The position numbers and the translations under genes were made by a program. A DNA stretch of 64,000 bases from Amoebidium appalachense (Eukaryota; Ichthyosporea). The notes under the pieces are model-generated. The model was given only the letters and a program-made list of their open reading frames with translations, ran no database searches and had not been told where the DNA came from. The stretch lies in contig CAVNZM010000005.1 in assembly GCA_963693365.1 (NCBI GenBank), positions 11,470,001-11,534,000 on the forward strand, written 5' to 3'. Positions within the stretch are counted from its first letter, which is position 1. Each line of letters starts with the position of its first letter. Shown here in pieces: positions 13,051 to 57,225 of this stretch.

Positions 13051-13428
13051 ACCGTTTTGATACGGGAATCACCTGATCTCTGCCGTCATTCAGCCCAGCG
13101 CGTTCACAGTAGACTCCGAAACCGCTGGTTTTTTTCTTTTTACTTCAAAGCCCCGAGTACGTACATCCTCTCGGGCCCAACTTTAGGGCACTATATTTCA
13201 ATTTTCTCATCATCAAATATATAGTTATTTTAGGCTAAAACCGTTTTGATACGGGAATCACCTGATCTCTGCCGTCATTCAGTCCAGCGCGTTCACAGTA
13301 GACTCCGAAACCGCTGGTTTTTTTCTTTTTACTTCAAAGCCCCGAGTACGTACATCCTCTCGGGCCCAACTTTAGAGCACTATATTTCAATTTTCTCATT
13401 ATCAAATATATAGTTATTTTAGGCTTTT
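13051..13428. repeat. 189-bp tandem duplication, two copies
   Basis: The block starting ACCGTTTTGATACGGGAATC at 13051 is repeated head to tail at 13240. The copies differ at only about three positions (for example AGCCCAGC against AGTCCAGC), so the duplication is young. Neither copy holds an open frame of note. Confidence 0.9.
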
Positions 13429-13841
13429 TCATTAGTATCGCAAGAATATTTAGCGATTTTGATGTCATAAAAACAACTAAGCAACGTTTCGATGGTTTTT
13501 GATGCCTCACAAAATGGCCTTTGGTCCCCTCCAAATGCCGGATTTGAGGTCCGGCAAACAACGCATTATATATATTGTTAATGTGTGTTTATGTACATGT
13601 GCGTGCGTGTGTTTGTGTGTACACGTGTGCACGTGTGTGTGTGTGATGATACATGTGTGTGGACGTATGTACGCAGTGCCAGTGACGTCTGTGTGCAGGT
13701 GCACGTGTGAGTTTCAAGTGTTTCATATTTCAAATTGTGGACGTGCTTGTCTATCGATATCTGTGACTGGTGGACCATGCATGGATCCGGACTCCGGCCG
13801 TCACGACTCTTGCCTCCCTCAGACTGGCTCTCCACAGCCGC

Positions 13842-13845
<4 letters not shown>

Positions 13846-13894
<49 letters not shown>
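13846..13894. repeat. (TA)n microsatellite
   Basis: An uninterrupted TA repeat of about 24 units lies in intergenic DNA between the 189-bp duplication and the copper transporter gene. Confidence 0.95.
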
Positions 13895-13897
<3 letters not shown>

Positions 13898-14670
13898 TCT
13901 AGAAAGCAGACAGTATTCTTACTACGGGATGTTTGGGTTGTGCGCATGCGGTGCTGGCCATTTTTTTGGGTGTTGGTGTGGCAGCACTGTGACTGGCAGT
14001 GCAGAGCACGTGCACGGCTGGCTGATGAGTCAGTGAGCCCGAGTCGACATCTCTGAAAAAGCCGCCATATTGCGAGGATGCCATTCCTGATTGGGTGTCT
14101 CGATTATGAAATAAACCAATGGACAAGGGCAATGGCGCAAGAAATTCAGCTGTGAGTGGCTCATCCTAACAAATGTAGAGCCAATAAATCACCCGTGACT
14201 CAAGTAAATTGCTTGAAAAAGATCTAATAGAAAAAGACTGCGTGCCTACTTAAGTCCCATGTACTTGTATTTGTGTCGATAAAAAACTTATTTATGCTCT
14301 TTGAATAACTTTGATTACTTTAAAGTATTGTTTCTGTTTCTCTACCTTCTAATGTATTTTGTATAAGTTATCTTGGTTAACGAAAGCTCAATTGTAGCCG
14401 GTATCCAGATAAAACCCCATCTCCCACGGTCATCATGTCACTGTGGCACATGGACTGCGGAACAACAAATGAAATTTCAGCACTCACATTGTTGTGTTGA
14501 TGCTTTTTGTTCTGATTCTCTGAAGTGTTGATAAATAACCTTTTTCCTCTACATGTTCAATTCACTATTCAAACAAAAGAACACAATTCTGACCGTTTTT
14601 TTCTCTCTCTCATCCAAATTCCGCTGCTTTTGCCCTAGAAAATCTTTCGTTCTAAAGAACAGCCACAAAC

Positions 14671-16092
14671 ATGGGTCGCAGTGTTTCAAAACGGCAGGTA
14701 GCCACACTTAGTCTTGTGTGCATACTACTCTTCTTTGCAGGTTTAGTTTCTTCCTGTGGCGACCACAATGACCAACAACACCATAGAAGGGATGTGGTTG
14801 CAACAGCACAACCGACAGATGTCTCAGCACACGCCAAACACACGCTGACTTTGAGAAGCTCTACCGGCATGAGGTTAACGCGTGGTGCCCAAGCTGCGGG
14901 CAGTGTTTCAATGGCCTGTCCTGTATGTGGCATGCAAGTCACCCCCGCAAGTCCCTATGTGGAGATTGTGGCGCAGAAGGGCACATCACAGAGAGTGTAT
15001 GTGTGTTCGTCGGATCACGGCGAGGCTCTAAAGGCACACCCACACCAGTATATAGTCCCTTCCGACCCATCTCCTGGAAACAGTGAAATGACCCTCGTGC
15101 AGCCGGTGGTGGAGTGCCCGTTTTGCAAAATGGACGCGGCGATCCCCCACGCACTCCCAATGAAAGGCAACCAGACGATATACGCTTGTGAGATGCCCGA
15201 GCATTACAAGATGTTGAGAGAAAATGAAACTGCAATCAGTGAAAAGATGAGAGTGGTGGCAACGAACTCGACAGCTTCCTGCCCCGTGTGTGGTAGGCCT
15301 GTTACTGACCATTCTCCATACGTATCGATCAAGGACGGCCAACAAAAGATCTATGCATGTTCACAGGGCCATGCGGAAAAGATATTCCAGAACCCCATGC
15401 AGTATGTGAATGTTATGGTGTCACCTAAGAGCACTAATAGCTTCACGCCAATAGAGCCAAAGAGGGAATGCCCGTTTTGCAGCATGGATGCGGTGGTGGA
15501 ACATGGGGTGCATCTTAACGGCAGTCAGTCGGTGTATGCATGTCTGATGGTGGAGCACTATGAACGGCTGAAGAGGGAGAACGATATGAAGTCGTCATTT
15601 AGCGGCGTGGTAGTGGGTGATCAAATTATGAACAACACTAGTAAGTTCTGTTTGGGATCGGGTACTGTTATGCTTAACGGCTTAACGTTTAGCACAGACA
15701 TATGCATAACGTATTTGTTTGATGGTGTTGTGTTGAACGAGACATGGAAATATGCCCTGGCGTGCATGGGGACCTTTTTACTGTGTGCCTCAGTTCAGTG
15801 TTTGGTGTTTTTACGCTCAGATATCCAAAAACAGCAGAGTGAGGCGCAAACAATGGAAGATAGGCCACCCACTATCTCGGAGCTTGGGATAAATAGTTCT
15901 CTGTTTGGCCTTTCCGCCTTTTTGGGATATCTTATCATGCTTTTGACTATGACGTTCTCTTTTCCTATCCTGTTGATGGTAGTGTTTGGGCTCACGGCAG
16001 GCCATTTTGGCTGTTCTATGTACTATCGTCAAAAGCAGGTTAGCCTGATGGTGAAGTATGATATGGGCACGGCATGTAGTGGGTGCTCGTAG
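14671..16092 (+). CDS. Ctr-family copper transporter with four Cys modules
   Basis: A 473-residue intronless gene. After an N-terminal hydrophobic signal (about 12-28) come four extracellular Cys modules of alternating type. CPVCGM starts at 83, CPFCKM at 149, CPVCGR at 204 and CPFCSM at 267. Each is followed about 21-26 residues later by Y-[AV]-C and then a His 4-5 residues on (C112, C173, C230, C291), like treble-clef TRASH/YHS-type metal sites. The C-terminal half is a Ctr permease: a pre-TM Met/Cys stretch near 327-345, TM1 about 358-380, a short cytosolic loop, TM2 with the selectivity motif M423-x3-M427, TM3 with the packing motif G440-x3-G444, and a C-terminal CSGC that could pass Cu(I) to chaperones. 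Ctr proteins form trimers that import Cu(I). The N-terminal modules probably bind metal outside the cell. The ATG context is ACAAACATGG. Family call is firm; the module role is inference. Confidence 0.9.
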   Translation: MGRSVSKRQVATLSLVCILLFFAGLVSSCGDHNDQQHHRRDVVATAQPTDVSAHAKHTLTLRSSTGMRLTRGAQAAGSVSMACPVCGMQVTPASPYVEIVAQKGTSQRVYVCSSDHGEALKAHPHQYIVPSDPSPGNSEMTLVQPVVECPFCKMDAAIPHALPMKGNQTIYACEMPEHYKMLRENETAISEKMRVVATNSTASCPVCGRPVTDHSPYVSIKDGQQKIYACSQGHAEKIFQNPMQYVNVMVSPKSTNSFTPIEPKRECPFCSMDAVVEHGVHLNGSQSVYACLMVEHYERLKRENDMKSSFSGVVVGDQIMNNTSKFCLGSGTVMLNGLTFSTDICITYLFDGVVLNETWKYALACMGTFLLCASVQCLVFLRSDIQKQQSEAQTMEDRPPTISELGINSSLFGLSAFLGYLIMLLTMTFSFPILLMVVFGLTAGHFGCSMYYRQKQVSLMVKYDMGTACSGCS

Positions 16093-16908
16093 AAGAGAGG
16101 AGTCACAGTAGTTTTTGATCATATCGCGCGACATAGAGACACTCCCGTTTTTTATGTTTTTTGTTGTTGTTGTTGTTGTTGATTTGGGGGGAGGGGAGGG
16201 GGGGGGGAGGGGGGGGGGGGGCAAGTGTCAGAAAAGGTGTTGCGAAGGTTTGTTTTTTTTTTTCCTGTTTTTTTTTCTTTTTTTTTTTCTGTTGTATAGT
16301 TTACCGTGATTTTGAAGGAAATTATGAAGCCTGTAGAATGGACAGGTTGGTATATATGCACCTTACGATCCACCGACCTATGAGCCAAATGTCAGTATAC
16401 ACATACTTCACCCTCGAATGATTATAAATAGATCTCACCAGCTGGCCTGGTCTCACGCCTCAACTGCTATGCATGTCCCATGGAAAGGAAAGAGAAAGGG
16501 TGCTGCAAAATTACAGTATTTAGGGCGTGGTGGACCCTCCCCTCTCCTCCTTCTTCTTCTTCTTCTTAACTCTTCAGAACACATCCTTACCCGCCCAACT
16601 CCCCCCCTTCCCCTTGCCGCCTTTCCCACCCACCCTCCTCCCTCAAAAAGAAAAAAAAAAGAAAAAATGCCACCGCCCCCACTACCATGACTGGGTTGGA
16701 AAAGTGTGGAATGCTTTATCCACCTTTAATTCAGTATATTTTCACTTCATTCAACATCAAAACTGGCGGTTCTACCTGGGTCCCTGGTTCGAACCCAACC
16801 TCCCCCCCCCCCCACTGATCTAGATCTGCTTTGTATAACCATATCTCCTCAACATTTCGTCTTGCGTTCCCACCTTATAAGTTTGCATTGCATGCGCAAA
16901 GAATCATA

Positions 16909-16940
<32 letters not shown>

Positions 16941-17243
16941 AAAAAAAAAACCCCACCCACCACCACACACACACACACACACACTCCCACCTAGTGCACA
17001 CAGACAACCGGCTCACAAACAAATGATTAACCGTCCAACTGCAGCTGATATGGTGACAGGGTTGCAGCCATGGAAGATGGTGGTGGTTTTGTGTGTAGAT
17101 CTAGAAGGGGAAGGGGGGGGGGGGGAAGGGGGGGGAGGATGCAAGTATGCAACTACCAAATCGAACGTTGGGAGCTCGCCGGCAATTATTAAACCCAAGC
17201 ACCTACTGACACTGACATATCTGTTTCTTTAAAACAGCAAATG
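16093..17243. other. Region between copper transporter and PA200 3' end
   Basis: No gene is seen. It holds a GTT repeat and poly-G block at 16160-16222, poly-T at 16255-16292, a (CTT)n tract near 16547-16567, a compound poly-C/poly-A run at 16911-16950 followed by (CA)n, and a poly-G block near 17107-17137. Confidence 0.65.
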
Positions 17244-17249
17244 TTTATT
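17244..17249 (-). terminator. AATAAA signal of the PA200 gene
   Basis: On the minus strand AATAAA lies about 610 bases after the PSME4 stop codon at 17855-17857. The intervening DNA has no open frame with recognisable protein and is taken as the 3' untranslated region. Confidence 0.45.
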
Positions 17250-17854
17250 ACTTTAATCACCAGACCTTACAGAAACACACTCAGGGATGCGGCCAGCCGC
17301 CCCTTGCTACAACTTCATTCACACGTTGAAACATTGGTGCACGTACGCATTTAACTTCATGCCTACTACACATTCGATCATAACATAACACAGTGCGTAA
17401 AAAAAGTTATCGCTTGTTTCTCCTAACACCTACTAGAGAATCTATTACCCTTATCCCATGCAAACTATAAACCTTAAAGCAAAGGGACCATAACCTCTCA
17501 TAATCAGAGAAAGAAGAAAACCTACTATTCCATGCATTGTCAATTGAGGAAACGTAATCCTGAAACAGCATACCACTAAGCAAAGCCCAAACTACTATTC
17601 CATGTGTTGTTGATAAAGCACTTGTGATGCCACAACAGTAAAACACAGAGAAAAACCGAAACTAGAATAGAGAGAGAACCTTTTACAATTTAACAAATTG
17701 ACAAAAAGACGCTTTAGGCTACACTAAACGACACTCAAAAAGAGCCAAGAATCATCGCGTAAACACCACAACTTTCTTCACTATCTCTTCAGTAATGTCC
17801 CGCCACACACCACCACTGCATATCACATATTCGATGCAGTTAGGCCACCCCCTC

Positions 17855-51390
<33,536 letters not shown>

Positions 51391-52095
51391 ACTCGCCCTG
51401 TGAACTGCTCAGGCAAAAACACGCCACTGTTACCAAGCAGTAGCTTATACAAAAACACATGATGTACTGAGAAACAGGAGATGGCTTGTTGTGATGTTCC
51501 GCATTATAGGACGAGGTATAGCACGAGGTGCGGGCGCAGCCACTGTGTTCATTTTTGCCTGTAGTGATCCCTATTGTGTGGCATCTAAACAACGAGTGGA
51601 TGAGAAAGCCACAAACAGGAAACGGCAAGAGGACAACAACAGACTTCCCAGGGGAAATACCTAGTGTCCACTCATCCCAAAGCCAACAGTAAAGGAATGG
51701 CAACCCCGCCCTCTCTGTGGATTTCGAATTCCCCAGCCACCCTACCGCCCCAGCCACCCTACACGTAGGGCCTTTGCTCAATGAAGCCGGTGTTCTTTGG
51801 ATTCTCTTTGTTTCCACAGCAAAAGAACTACATGCATAAAAAACAATGTAAAAACCCGACCAACCTCCCCAGATCCCATTCCCATTCGAAACAACTGTTA
51901 GCCTCCTCTGCCAAAGCCAACCGACATCAGTACACACACGGTGGGAGGGAGGGGGGAGGGGGGGGGGGGGGGGGGGGGGGAAGCAACAGGGCGGAAAGGG
52001 GAAGAGGGGGAGGTAGGGGGGGTGGGGGGGGTTGGCGAGGGGGGTAGAAACATACACACCAACCGCCCACACACACATACACACACACACACGCA

Positions 52096-52156
<61 letters not shown>

Positions 52157-52779
52157 GAAAAAAAAAAAAAAAAAAAAAAAAAGACACACACACACACACA
52201 CACACACCTGGCGTCAGCAATCCACTCGTCACTAGATCTCCCTCCCTTCCTTTCCTCCTCTCTCCCCCTATCCCCCACGCCTAGTTAGCGCTCCTACCAC
52301 ACCTTGCTTTGTCCAGACCGTTTATAAAACAAATACAGCTTAATTTACACTTGTAATTAGGCACCTTATACAATATGAAGCATATAGTCAACTTCTACTC
52401 CTAACTCTCGACTCCTACTCTGTGACTACGTATATACACTGCACACCAACTGAAACGTTTGTTTTCAGACCCAAGACCCAGCCAAGGCGCTTGCGAGACC
52501 GGGTGGGGCCCAATGCGCCAATTAGATAGCGCCTATAGCTACCATATAAGATTAATCTTCGTCCTAGCCTTCGAGATTTTACTTCAGCTGGGAGGCAAAA
52601 AACCTTTGCCTGTGCAAAACTTCATGGCAGCCACATTGCCACAAACGCCAGATTCGAACTTGAAAGTTAATGCTTCTTTACATCCATACCTCAGTATCTT
52701 TGCAGTGCAGGGGTTACGGATTGCAATTGGCCGCTCACCCTCATGATGTGCTTGGTTTGCGCATTCAAATTGTCATCAA

Positions 52780-52835
52780 CGATGGCAATGGGCCATGCCT
52801 GTGCACACGATGGCAATGGGCCATGCCTGTGCACA
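52780..52835. repeat. 28-bp perfect tandem duplication
   Basis: CGATGGCAATGGGCCATGCC plus TGTGCACA occurs twice head to tail, at 52780-52807 and 52808-52835. Confidence 0.95.
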
Positions 52836-52995
52836 CGATGATCCCATGCATCCGTGTTGTGCGACTCGGCCTAGCCAAGCGTAAACACATACATGTTTTA
52901 TCATATATGTCAAACAAGCATAGAGACATATCAATTTGATTGGGGGCGACCAACAGCGACAGGGTTGGCCGGACTCGGTAGGAAGGAGGGGGGGG

Positions 52996-53037
<42 letters not shown>

Positions 53038-53477
53038 CGGCGGGGGGGGGGGGGGGGGGGGGGTCTTGGAGGAGGTCGGGGGAAAGGGCAGTGGATATCA
53101 AATATGAGCTAGGAGTTGTGGTGAAGAAATGGGTGGTGAGGATAACCATAATGAAGGTGAGGCCCCGGAAGTGGAGAGGGGGGAGGGGGGGGGAGGGGGG
53201 TCTATCAAACAGCATATCTAGATGGTCGACCTATCGACCCCACAAATGTAGACAGACTACATGCAACACGCGGCAGAGTGCAACCCACAACATCCTACAC
53301 AGAAGAATATCAGCCACCACCACAATACACGATACTTTGATGGGATATAACATGCAACCCACCACCTTCAACCCCTGCACACAGCAAAGTACACACCATG
53401 TTAGACCCGCCTCGGCCCTTTGAAAATTCCACACCCGATCCCCCTAAACTTTGGACTCAATAGATAAGTAGAAAAAG

Positions 53478-53518
<41 letters not shown>

Positions 53519-54060
53519 ACCACCACCACCACCACCACCACCCACCACCACCACCACCACCAGCAGCGAGGCTGGGGTGTAAATCCTTGGCTAAGTGTGA
53601 ACTAGTAGTTAGGTTTGGACCAGGTAACTCGGGAGCAAAACGGAATGAAGTTTAAAAGGCCAGAACAAGCCCCCTTATCCTTTTGCAAATAGTACAGCTT
53701 GATTGTTCTGCAGACGGTCTGTTTGACGGGCTCAGTCTAGAAACTAGGTGTTACAGTATTAGATCAGTCTGTCGAGCTGTTCCCACCAAAATATATTAGG
53801 CGCTGAACATGACCTCAAAATGATTAAATGAATAATGTGTCGTAGTCTAACTGAGATTAATTAAATGTGCGTGTGCAGAAGGTTTTGATGGCTTATCATC
53901 AAGTCGTTCAAAGGTTTTGGAGCGGAAGGGGGGGGGAGGGGGAGAGATGGTCGACATGATTACACGTGATGCATGTACACGTGTCCGTGGTGCTCGGGAG
54001 GGGAGGGGGGGCGGGAGGGGGGAAGGGGAGGGGGAGGGGGAGTAACGCATGATGCATGTG

Positions 54061-54160
54061 TTCGTGGTGCTCGCGGGGGGAGGGGGATCGATGGGGAGGA
54101 GGAGGGGGGGGGGGGAGGGGGGAGGGTAGATCTGTGGGCACAAACACCCGTCTCCCCCCC
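54061..54160. repeat. Left outer inverted-repeat arm around the transposon
   Basis: TTCGTGGTGCTCG (54061-54073) and CTGTGGGCACAAACAC (54132-54147, followed by CCGTCTCCCC) occur here. The same words are found in inverted order and orientation at 57661-57673 and 57714-57743, on the other side of the transposon. Confidence 0.7.
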
Positions 54161-54350
54161 CCCTCCCCCCCTCCCCCCCCCCCCCCCCCCTCTCAGGACC
54201 ACCCTCCCCCGTACCCTCCCTCTCACCTCTTATCACCATGTGGACACAAACACCCCCCCCCCCTCCCCTCTCTATGGCCTTGTAACCACAAACACCCCCC
54301 CCTCCCCCTCTCACTTTTGTTCTGGCTTCTCTAGAGATCTATTGCCGTAC

Positions 54351-54400
<50 letters not shown>

Positions 54401-54438
54401 GGGCATGAAAACAACTTGCCAAGAAATACACCAACCAT

Positions 54439-54494
54439 TGAGGGATACGGGATCGGCGATTTTGAGTGGTCCCCGATTTCTTTCTGGCGCCGCC
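54439..54494 (+). repeat. Left terminal inverted repeat
   Basis: The outer 17 bases (TGAGGGATACGGGATCG) and the inner 14 bases (CTTTCTGGCGCCGC, ending about 54493) match the right end in reverse complement. The 25 bases between them differ and are 12 longer than at the right end. Confidence 0.85.
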
Positions 54495-54638
54495 TTTTTT
54501 TCCCCTGATTACGTAACGCGTTGCTACGCACCCACGCCGTACAACGAGTTTTGTGTTCGCACGTTAACGCAGAGGGCGCACAACCCGAAAGAATTTTTTT
54601 CATGAAAAGAAACTACTTTGAATACATGCACTTTTACC

Positions 54639-55465
54639 ATGGGTGTGCAGGGCTTGCTCCCAGCACTCGGCATTAGTGCCGAAAAAGCCACAGATGTTAC
54701 TGCAGAGTTGCAACGTGGGGTAGTTGCTTTTGACGGGATGGTGCAGGTCCACAAGTCCTTTTCAGTTTTCGCTGACACAGTAGCCAAACAGCAAATAGAT
54801 GACAAAAAAGTCACAGACGACACATATGCAGCTATTGCAAATCACTTTATGTCCAAAGTTAATACGTATAGGCTAGCAGGGGTCCAGCCACACTATGTGT
54901 TTGATGGGCGCAGATTGAAAGAGGGAAAACTAGTTGATAACGACCGTGCAGAAAAGGTGGTCAAAGCCCGCCAAGAAATAGCCACAAAAAGAGAGAAACA
55001 GGAGGAGGTAACTAAAAACAAATGGAGAAGCGCTGCAGAGTTAGATAACAGAGTTTTACATGCAATCATCCTTAGACTGAAAGATGAGAATGTCGATTAC
55101 ACAGTAGCTCCATACGAAGCAGACCCCCAGCTTGCCTGTATGGCACGTACCGGTTTGGCACACACTGTTGTCACTGAGGATGCCGACCTTCTTCTGTATA
55201 ACATCCCGCGGGTTGTATACAAACTGTGCATTGCGGATGCGGCGGTCATCCCTGGGACCGCTAATGCGGTGCGCATTCCCAAACTGTACGGAGTGATTGT
55301 AACCCCCGCCGATGTTTTTACCAGAAGCACAAAGTACAACTTCGACGGATGGGATATAGAAATACTGCGTTATTTTGCTATTGTGAATGGCTGTGATTAT
55401 GTGAAAAAGCTCAGGGGAATCGGCATGGGCACTTTTGTTTACGTTATCTTTCATAATGTGTGTGT

Positions 55466-55521
<56 letters not shown>

Positions 55522-55777
55522 GTAATCTTCTGACCGATCTAGTGAACCGATAATGAATGAATGAAGACCGTGTGTCAAATCTGAGAGCAATGTACCAGAC
55601 CCTGGTGCCTGCATATGTTTCCTACCCCCCCCCCCCCCCCCCCCCCCCACCCCTCCCCCTGGTCCCTCCTCCCTCCTTGGTGTTTGCATACGTGCCTACC
55701 TGCCCCCCCCCCCCCCCCCCCCCCCCCCCACACGTGTGTGTGGGGGGGGGGGGCGTGCATGTGTGCGTGTGTGCAAA

Positions 55778-55840
<63 letters not shown>

Positions 55841-56027
55841 TTCCGTGTGTGCGTGGTTGTGTGTGTGTGTGAAGGGGGGGGGGGGGGGGGGGGGGGGGGA
55901 GAACGACTCAAGGTTGTACTTGGCACACAAATACATAATAATTTCAATTATTATTATTATTTTCCTATACAGGAAAAGTGAAGCCCTACTGGCCGAATAC
56001 ATACATGCAAGCATTCATTCATATTTT

Positions 56028-56030
<3 letters not shown>
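54639..56030 (+). CDS. XPG/FEN1-family nuclease encoded in the transposon
   Basis: It starts at MGVQGLLPAL, the family's N-terminal signature, so I use ATG 54639 rather than the ATG seven codons upstream. The metal-binding acidic residues of the FEN1/XPG fold are all present: D32 (FDGM), D89 (FDGRRLK), E160 and D162 (APYEADPQLA), D181 and D183 (TEDADLLLY) and D253 (GCDYV). The H3TH helix-hairpin starts at GIGMGT (about 261). The plain frame then runs into a 50-base poly-G. A GT-AG intron from 55460 to 55972 removes it and restores the hairpin as HNV-KSEALLAEYI, with spacing as in FEN1. Exon 1 is 54639-55459 and exon 2 begins at 55973. The intron holds poly-G, poly-C and a (GTGC)n tract. Exon 2 soon enters poly-C/poly-A at about 56030 and no C-terminal end is found, so the 3' end is uncertain or damaged. 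EXO1 or FEN1 subfamily cannot be told apart. Confidence 0.8.
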
Positions 56031-56067
<37 letters not shown>

Positions 56068-56071
56068 CCCC

Positions 56072-56114
<43 letters not shown>

Positions 56115-56157
56115 CAGAGAAGGGGGCTTTAGGGAAAGGCAATCGAAAACGAAAATT

Positions 56158-57049
56158 CTACACCATGCTTTTGGTGTGCCCGGGCCCCACCATATCCTTA
56201 TATAGTGGCTCTTGCATGTTACACAAGAAAGCCACAGCCTTAGCTACCATCCAATGGGTGCCTACCATCGACATCTGCACCTGATTGCTAAACAGCCGAT
56301 AATTTTTCATGCGCCATGTTAATTTTAATAATGATAATTTTTCACGCACATGTTCCCTCCTTCTTTTCGCTCGTTCACTGTCCTCTGCTTCTTCACTGCT
56401 CGTCTCCCCCCGCTCCCTTGCTCGTTTCCGTGTTTGCTCAATATCTGAGGCATCCATTCCTACAGCTTGCATATGACTATTGGCCCTTTCCTCCCTCAAT
56501 AGCTCTGTACATCGGGTCTAGTTCCATTCGGATGGGACATGCATCCTTTGTTAATTTCAGTTTTCCATTCTTAGCAGTAATATCATCATCGGTGAAATGT
56601 GCCTCGCATACAACCAGTTGCTTAAGGATAGCCAGTGGCCAGGGGACTTCCACCTTCGGTTGCCCCCGTTTCCTCTTTGGTTGTGGTTCTTGTGCCGACT
56701 GCTCAGCTGGCACAGCCGAGTCATTGGCATTTTCGGATTGTGTGTCAGCTGTGTGTGTCTCAGTAGTGGTTGTGTCTGTATTTACGTCTGTCCCATCCGA
56801 GGCCTTTGGCCTTGTGTCTGTGTGTGTGTCTGGGTCGGGGGGTGCTTGCTTTGTGTGTTCTGCTATTTGTTTCCGCTCATACTTTGTTTGCTCCTGCCTG
56901 CCTATAGCATTTAACCAAGCATGCCTCCTAGCCAATACATTTGGTTTGCATCCATATGGAACAGTAAAAAGCTTTATCTTCCTGGTAGGATCTTTGGGAG
57001 AGACTGTTTCTTCGTCATTTTTGCAGTAGTTAGCCGCGCAAGTTGGCAT
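56158..57049 (-). pseudogene. THAP zinc-finger transposon protein, frame-broken
   Basis: From ATG 57049 a 190-codon frame begins MPTCAANYC (C4, C9) and continues through W45 to CEAHF (C148, H151) and DACPIRM. This is the C-x4-C...C-x2-H pattern plus the AVPTIF-like end of a THAP domain. The spacing between Cys pairs is about 138 residues instead of about 35-53, because of a Thr/Asp-rich insertion (about 65-125). The frame ends at 56477. A second frame, shifted by one base and overlapping it, runs to 56158 with a charged Arg/Glu segment and VAKAVAFLCNMQEPLYKDM, similar to C-terminal ends of DDE_Tnp_4 transposases. This suggests a one-base frameshift, and a deletion of the DDE core between the two parts. 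THAP binds the transposon's ends in related elements. The THAP call is firm; the transposase tail is weaker. Confidence 0.7.
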
Positions 57050-57225
57050 TGTGAGTGCCTAACATATATAGTTAGAAAACAACCCGCCTTCATGAAAAAT
57101 GTGCAGCGCAGTTTTGTCCGGACACGTGTGTGGCATGCCGTGTGTACATGGTATAGCTCGGCCACACGATCTTAGGTGCCCAATAGGCAGATCAAGCCCA
57201 CTCAATCCAGATAGATATCGATCTG

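Larger units (their letters stand above)
12034..14670. other. Intergenic region with repeats
   Basis: No gene is recognised. Contents include a poly-C run at about 12245-12288, (GT)n at 12410-12474 and 12768-12850, a 189-bp direct tandem duplication at 13051-13428, a (TA)n tract at 13846-13894, and AT-rich sequence leading to the copper transporter gene. Frames on both strands are broken or low complexity. Confidence 0.65.
51391..54436. other. Intergenic region upstream of PSME4
   Basis: No gene is recognised. Contents include (AC)n at 52078-52154 with poly-A and (AC)n to 52207, a perfect 28-bp tandem duplication, poly-G at 53001-53062, poly-C followed by a (CAC)n tract at 53479-53560, and GC-skewed repeats from 53925 with several copies of CGTGGTGCTCG and CACAAACACCC. 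Confidence 0.6.

Noticed and set aside
17407-17646. 79-codon minus-strand frame after PSME4
   Set aside because: It lies between the PSME4 stop and its AATAAA, contains no known motif, and fits better as 3' untranslated sequence.
52459-52746. 95-codon plus-strand frame upstream of PSME4
   Set aside because: No domain, no supporting splice or promoter context, and composition like the surrounding intergenic DNA.
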